From: Neodiprion pinetum
Lineage: Eukaryota; Arthropoda; Insecta; Hymenoptera; Diprionidae
Direction: 5' to 3'
Assembly: GCF_021155775.2 (NCBI RefSeq)
Contig: NC_060235.2
Span: 37,984,607 to 38,048,606, forward strand
Length of the DNA: 64,000 nucleotides
Position 1 is the stretch's first letter; each line of letters opens with the position of its first letter. The notes under the pieces are model-generated. The model worked only from the letters and a program-made list of their open reading frames with translations, made no database searches and was not told the origin of the DNA. A program made the translations under genes and the position numbers. Shown here one piece after another: positions 58,467 through 64,000 of the stretch.

Positions 58467-61400
58467 ATTATTTTATAATTAAATATATGATATTGTCTCT
58501 AATATCGACATTGTAAGACAAAAGTGCGGCTGTTTATACGTATACTCACGTGTGTACGTACTTGTACGTGTACATAATATAGATGTACACAGTGTAACCG
58601 TTGCTTTTAGCAAAGGAACAGAAATGAAAAGGAAGACGCATTTTTTTACTTGACGAAGGAAAACATTTTCGTAAAATAAAAGATTTTGCATTCATACCAT
58701 TTGGTATAAAAACACCCTAAAACAATGTGGAATAATTAAAAAAGACTTACTACGTTGTTTATTGTTTCATCAAAATGGAAACTTAACGATAGCCCCTGAT
58801 TTTTGCATGGTCTTTAGTCATGGTCAAAGCTTAAAGATTCTTTGACTTTTGAACGATATTATTTATTACTTTATCGTATTCAACCCCGGCAATATGTGTC
58901 AGTTTTTATATGTACGGATCACAATGTGTTTTCTTACACGAATAACGAAGTCTACACAGTTATTTCATCGTTTAAAAGTTCGTCAGCTATTTGCGAGGAA
59001 CGTTTCACAATTTTAACTGCTATTCTGAAACAACACAAAAAAAGAAACAACAATTAGTAGAAAGGGCGCATTCAAGCATTAACAAGAATATTATGTTATC
59101 AAATGATGTGTACAATGTCAATACGTTTACAGAAATTTGTTCATAGAATGAAGATAATCTGTACGAAAGGAGAATAAATAAGAAAAAAAACGTTACAGAA
59201 TTTAAAAAAACGAATGCATGCTTGTATACTACCAATTTGATTTACCTGATCAGTAAAACAAATTTATGGATTATAGAAATCACGAATAATTAATGGCGGA
59301 TTGTCTTTCGATTAGAATCATGTAAAAGGATTTATGTCAGTTAATTGTGGTTCGCTGTTTGAGCTAAGATCAAGTATTGATAAAACTTTGGTTATTTGCG
59401 GTTGGTAAAAAGACTAGTGGTTTTTGATTTTTTTTTTTTTTAACTACCTAAAAGTCAATAATTAGAAACAGTGAAGCTTAGTTCAGGCATATCTCGCATA
59501 AGAAACAAGAATAAAAACGAAAAGAAATCATGGTGGGTTGAAATATTACATTGTAGCAATGAAGAAAGGAAGAGAAAACTTAATCAAAGAACGGAAAATT
59601 GCCTATACCCGTATACATTACTCATTATTTATAACGTACATATTTTGCATTTCCCATTACTGATTTTATGTGTTTATTATTTCGAGCTGAGAATAGACTC
59701 GTTATCATTAATTTACAATTACAGTTGTTGAAAGTATAATATGTATATACTCAAGTCAGTGCATTTCTCTCCAGGAGCAACAACATGCCTTATTTAAAAA
59801 AATGTTGAAAATTCAATAACTGTATTTATAGACTTAATTAATCATTCTGTTGAACTTAACTACATTCTAAATAGCTCAAAACTAAATACTGTACAGTTGG
59901 TATAAATCTGTTAATAATAAATAAGTAATAACAATAATTATAACCAACGATGTGCAAAAATATTTTTAATCGGTTATTCCGGTGAGTGTTATTCTGCACG
60001 TGCAAAAAACTTGTAAGATGGAAAAAAAATAAATAGGAAACCGAGAAACAGTATTGGGCCAATAAGAAATAAAAATTAGGAAGTACAGAGATCAATTTTT
60101 TATATTTATCAATGATTTGGAGGTTTGGATAATCATAAAATTTTGGCAGACGGTCCGATACATTACGTGCTGGTTCAAGATAGTTGCCTTCTATTTTTTT
60201 CGTTTATCTGCAATTTTTTATTTCTATGATTTGGAAAATTTTCAATTTTCTCCGATCTTGATCAATTTGTGAGAGCAACTACGCGCATTATCTACTTTTA
60301 ATCCGCATTGTAAAAACTGGATGACGTACTGATCTGCTGATGACATCGTACGTTTCGTTCAATTTATCACTCAAGTTTATTGTGTATTTTCTTGTAATGA
60401 CAGCGGTGAGGCACTACGATGAACTGCTATTACCGTATCACACTTTATACAATGGCGTTACCAGTACGTAACGTTACGTTGATTCCTGGCTGGTGGTATA
60501 GTTTCTGACACCGGAACATTTTAATAGATAACTTAAAACTTCTCTATGCTTGGTAAAAGAAGTTTGCTCGCAACGAGATCAAAGTTTCAAAAACATGTCT
60601 TATCGCGGTTAGCGTGTTTCTGCCTTGAGAACACATCATTGAGCATAGATATAATTTGACCGTCTGCAAACGAGCTTCGAGGGGTTTTAATCTTGGTTGC
60701 CCCTTTGACCCCCCCCAATGAGAACTGATAACCAAACTGAATATTTCCAATGCTGAACCGGTTTCACAGATATCTCGGGCACGTAAACAGACCTCATGAT
60801 CAACTTCGCAGCTTTTGCTAAAGCACAATCTTGGAGTTAAGCCGGTGCAGCTTTCAATGAAAACTAACTCGTTTTCTTTTCCCGTTTTTTTTTTTTTTTG
60901 CTTAATTTTTTTCCTCTTTTTTACGCATTCGTGTTGAGAATTAAAAAATAATTATACAATAAGTGAGGACTGATCAGCGGAATTGAGCTTACCGATTTTC
61001 GAGCGACAAATGATCGTTGTAGAATCAATTTTTAGGAAGCCTTTCTTATCGTTTGGGAATTGTGAAAACTAAAAAATAAGCCTACTCTGAAATTCGGTGG
61101 GTTGGATTGAGAGCTGCGAAGATGCGATAAATGTTTACATTTTTCCGCTGTAGGTTTTCAGGAGTTCATCGCAGCGAATTAAGATGAAGCGCAAACCTTT
61201 TCTTGCATGAAATAACGTGGAAATAGTGTCGTAATTCATTGGTTCCATAATTTTTCAAAACCATTTAAAATTTTCTGGAGAAATACAAAGATGTTAGCCT
61301 TTCTTTCTCTCTGATTTTTGGAGCTGAAAATTTTTGGTCTTAGAATTGAGTTGAATGTCCCTTTCTCGACTAATTGGACGTCAGGTAGAATTTAACAGAA

Positions 61401-64000
61401 ACAGTAAAAAACATCGTAAGATTAACAGGTGTAAAAACACTGCTGTTGAGATTCTGACTTTTACTCTTTGAAAACATTTTTAATACCCTACTCAAGCAGG
61501 CTCTACTTGTAAATCATCGTCTCAAATTTATTCTTCAATCGTATGATTATATCGATGAGCTCTGAGTCTGGTGTATCGGACCAACGGCAGTTACGAGTAC
61601 TTGGCTGTCGGTCCAAGGTCACATTCATGAAATTACTTGGATCATATGATCAGCGATGGGGTTTTCCGAGCTCTTTAATACTGCAAAATCACTCTAGAAG
61701 TAAAATTGCGAGGTCATAACGGTTCCGAAAGAAAGTAAAACTCTGCACTCCAAGCATAATAATAGAAATACGCGAATAATTAGCCCTCTGGTCTAGACCT
61801 GGGTCATTAATGACCTGGCGGTATTTTAAAAGTTACGCTCCTGCGAAGGGAATTTGTTTTCTTTTTTAAATAACTATTTATCGATTGTAGATATCGCATT
61901 TGCGTTTGCATATCCTTACTCAGGACATTCCGACGATGCCAATTTACTATTAAAATTATAAAAACTAAAAAATGGTGCAGACTAGAGTATCAGCAGAGTA
62001 TCGTCGTTGCGTGCCCGTGACTTGCATTTCACTTGTCACCGGATGCACCCAAGTATGCAGATATTACCACATGATCGCGGATTACGGCTTTGTTAGGAAA
62101 GGAAGGAATTGCGGTAATGGCGTAAGTGCAACGTGATCAAATTCCGAACAAATTGTGCGGGCGAAGGATTGACTGAGAAACATGCGACGTGTGAGAGAGC
62201 GCGATTCTCGAAGGAAAGGACCTCGGCTGGCCGACCAGTCACGGGGCTCACCACGCTTTTACTCACGATCAGCGCCGCGCAACACGTGCGCAAAATGTGC
62301 ATTCAGGGTCCGATTCGTTGCTGCAAAGATTCCATTTAGGTGTAGTATTTATAGTCGCACGTAATGCGCGCTTGCACATGAGACCGAGAATATATTGTGC
62401 AAACCAGGGCGTGTGAGAACATCCGTGTTTTCCGTTCGAGCTTTCGTTGCGAAAGTTCTACATCAGCTGCGCGCACGTTTACGTTTTCCAAATGTCTGCA
62501 CGGGGTCGCGACGTTACGGCTCAAGGATAATCGGATCGGGCCACATAATTTCCCCGTAATTTTTGCAACCTCGCTGAAAACTGCAGCAATCGCTTACTGC
62601 ACAGTGCGCGTAGCCACTGATCCGGAACTAAGAGAAACGCGACTCGCAACAAAACGTCGGTACTCTTGTTTTAATTGACCAAGGTCGATGGAAGGCTGTT
62701 AACGTTATAGCAGGCCGTCGTTCGCACGCTGAATCGCAATATCTATTTCGGTACGCCATATAACTATCGATGATCAAAAATCACGCGTTCTGAGCGTGAT
62801 GTTTGTTTCCGAAGGAAATACAACATATTTTTGGTAACGACCTGACAACGATTCACCATTGTCAGATTCTCGGCGATAACTTAATTTTACGTTATACGCT
62901 ATACGGAAATAAACCATCAGTTTGCTGTCGTTATACGCAGTTGTGTCGCCGTTTCCCCAGGCTGTAACAAATTTTAGAAACAAACAATCTAACTCGTGTG
63001 TACCAAATATAATTAGCTTTCAAAGAAATAAATTACGATTTCACGCGTGTTAAACTGCTTCTGTTGCAGGTTTTTACACGTATCCGAGAAGTTGTCTAAT
63101 TGTCATCGGACTATGTGACGTTGTTGCGTAACGATACTCAACCAGGTATAATATATCTCTGATAAATTGATTCGATGTAGCAAACTGTGTTCAACGAAAT
63201 GAATAATTATTACAGTGTATCTTGAGAGCGGTGAATTCCGCACACGCCTCACATTACGCTCGATAAATTTTCAAACTTTCCTGTATACGTTACGATAAAT
63301 ACAAGTTGCAGAGAGGGTTTTACGGGGATGCCCTAGTCGATTTCGACGTTGACATTTGTATCTTCGAATATGAAAGTCTGCGTATTTCGACAGCGAAAAA
63401 GGACTCAACAGCCCCACTCTGTACACAATTTTGAACAAAAATACTCCAATATGTTTTCATTTGACGCAGAAATAAAGAAATGGCAATAGCAAATTCATAG
63501 ATTCGAATTATGCTCTCTAAAATTCTTATAGCCTTGGAGAGTTTGCATACTGTGAATTGGTGCAAGTATTTGTACAAAAATTGAACGCCACGGACAGCGT
63601 TCTTGAGAAAGTATAATACATACAATCGCGGTTGAGTTGCGAAATTTATAATACGCACCTTCGGCAAGAGAGTCGTCGAATCGTTTCCAGGAAGTTACGA
63701 GCGTGCTGACACGTTGCAACTTGATTCGTGCAGATTTGGGGGATTACATACATCCGGTATTCAGCTGAGAATTCAATAACGACGCTGAAGCAACGCATGG
63801 CAGTTATATGTCCTCAATTTTTGCTTACAATAATCGCAGAGAATCGCTTAATTTGTCTCTGACCGTTCAGTGCAGTTCCACACGTACGCCATTTCTGTAT
63901 ATTACAACATCGTCGTTCACGCTTTCGCGTAGAAATGTTAATGTTGCCAAATGGATTATACTTGAAGTGCGTCTAAACTCTGGCAAAAAATTTCATGTGA
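58467..64000. other. CHERP 3' end and gene-free right flank
   Basis: After AATAAA at 58675-58680 I recognise no exon. An open minus-strand frame of 94 codons (60544-60828) and GC-richer sequence at 62100-62680 were examined; neither has a recognisable domain or convincing splice structure. The latter could be a promoter region for a gene outside the window. Small perfect palindromes occur at 61802-61815 and 62780-62800. Confidence 0.45.

Noticed and set aside
62133..62678. Arg/Ser/Cys-rich ORFs in the GC-richer patch near the right edge
   Set aside because: Several frames are open at once on both strands, as expected from composition; no domain or splice signals point to one of them.
1..64000. 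CRISPR arrays, bacterial operons, phage or viral genes
   Set aside because: No regularly spaced repeats, no ribosome-binding-site-led gene clusters and no recognisable viral proteins were seen; introns and poly(A) signals indicate an animal nuclear genome.

Overview
The window looks like nuclear DNA of an insect, most likely a hymenopteran. That placement is an inference from AT-rich, CpG-retaining sequence full of poly(A)/(T) and short microsatellites, GT-AG introns, and protein sequences closest to animal families; nothing in the sequence proves the order. No bacterial operon, phage, CRISPR array, rRNA, convincing tRNA or long transposon ORF is visible. Five spliced protein-coding genes can be assembled by joining exons whose phases match. 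Layout: (1) 1-17 kb is gene-poor. It holds one orphan coding-like exon (2241-2331), a 396-bp element with long terminal inverted repeats (3120-3515), a 147-bp TTAA-flanked piggyBac-type MITE (5560-5706), a 77-bp tandem duplication and many microsatellites. (2) 17.1-34.3 kb, plus strand: a Mnk (MAP-kinase-interacting kinase, Drosophila Lk6) gene with a probable G-rich promoter, a long A-rich leader carrying three tiny uORFs, and five coding exons (522 aa) split by two large introns. (3) 34.3-42.7 kb: AT-rich 3'UTR/intergenic DNA with simple repeats. (4) 42.7-44.7 kb, plus strand: a three-exon 145-aa gene of uncertain family, possibly a sperm/ciliary microtubule inner protein. (5) 46.3-49.9 kb, plus strand: Skp2, an F-box/leucine-rich-repeat protein of 533 aa in six exons. 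(6) 51.1-53.1 kb, minus strand: eIF3g, 287 aa, tail-to-tail with Skp2. (7) 53.6-58.5 kb, plus strand: CHERP, 802 aa in eight exons, head-to-head with eIF3g across a short probable bidirectional promoter. (8) 58.5-64 kb: no gene recognised. Functionally, two genes act in translation initiation (Mnk phosphorylates eIF4E; eIF3g is an eIF3 subunit), one in ubiquitin-dependent cell-cycle control (Skp2) and one in pre-mRNA processing (CHERP). Nothing shows that the clustering is more than ordinary synteny. I did not find a clearly new biological system. The most useful leads are the 145-aa gene, the orphan exon at 2241, the inverted-repeat element families, the start-stop uORF in the Mnk leader, and a 37-aa ORF in Mnk intron 1.
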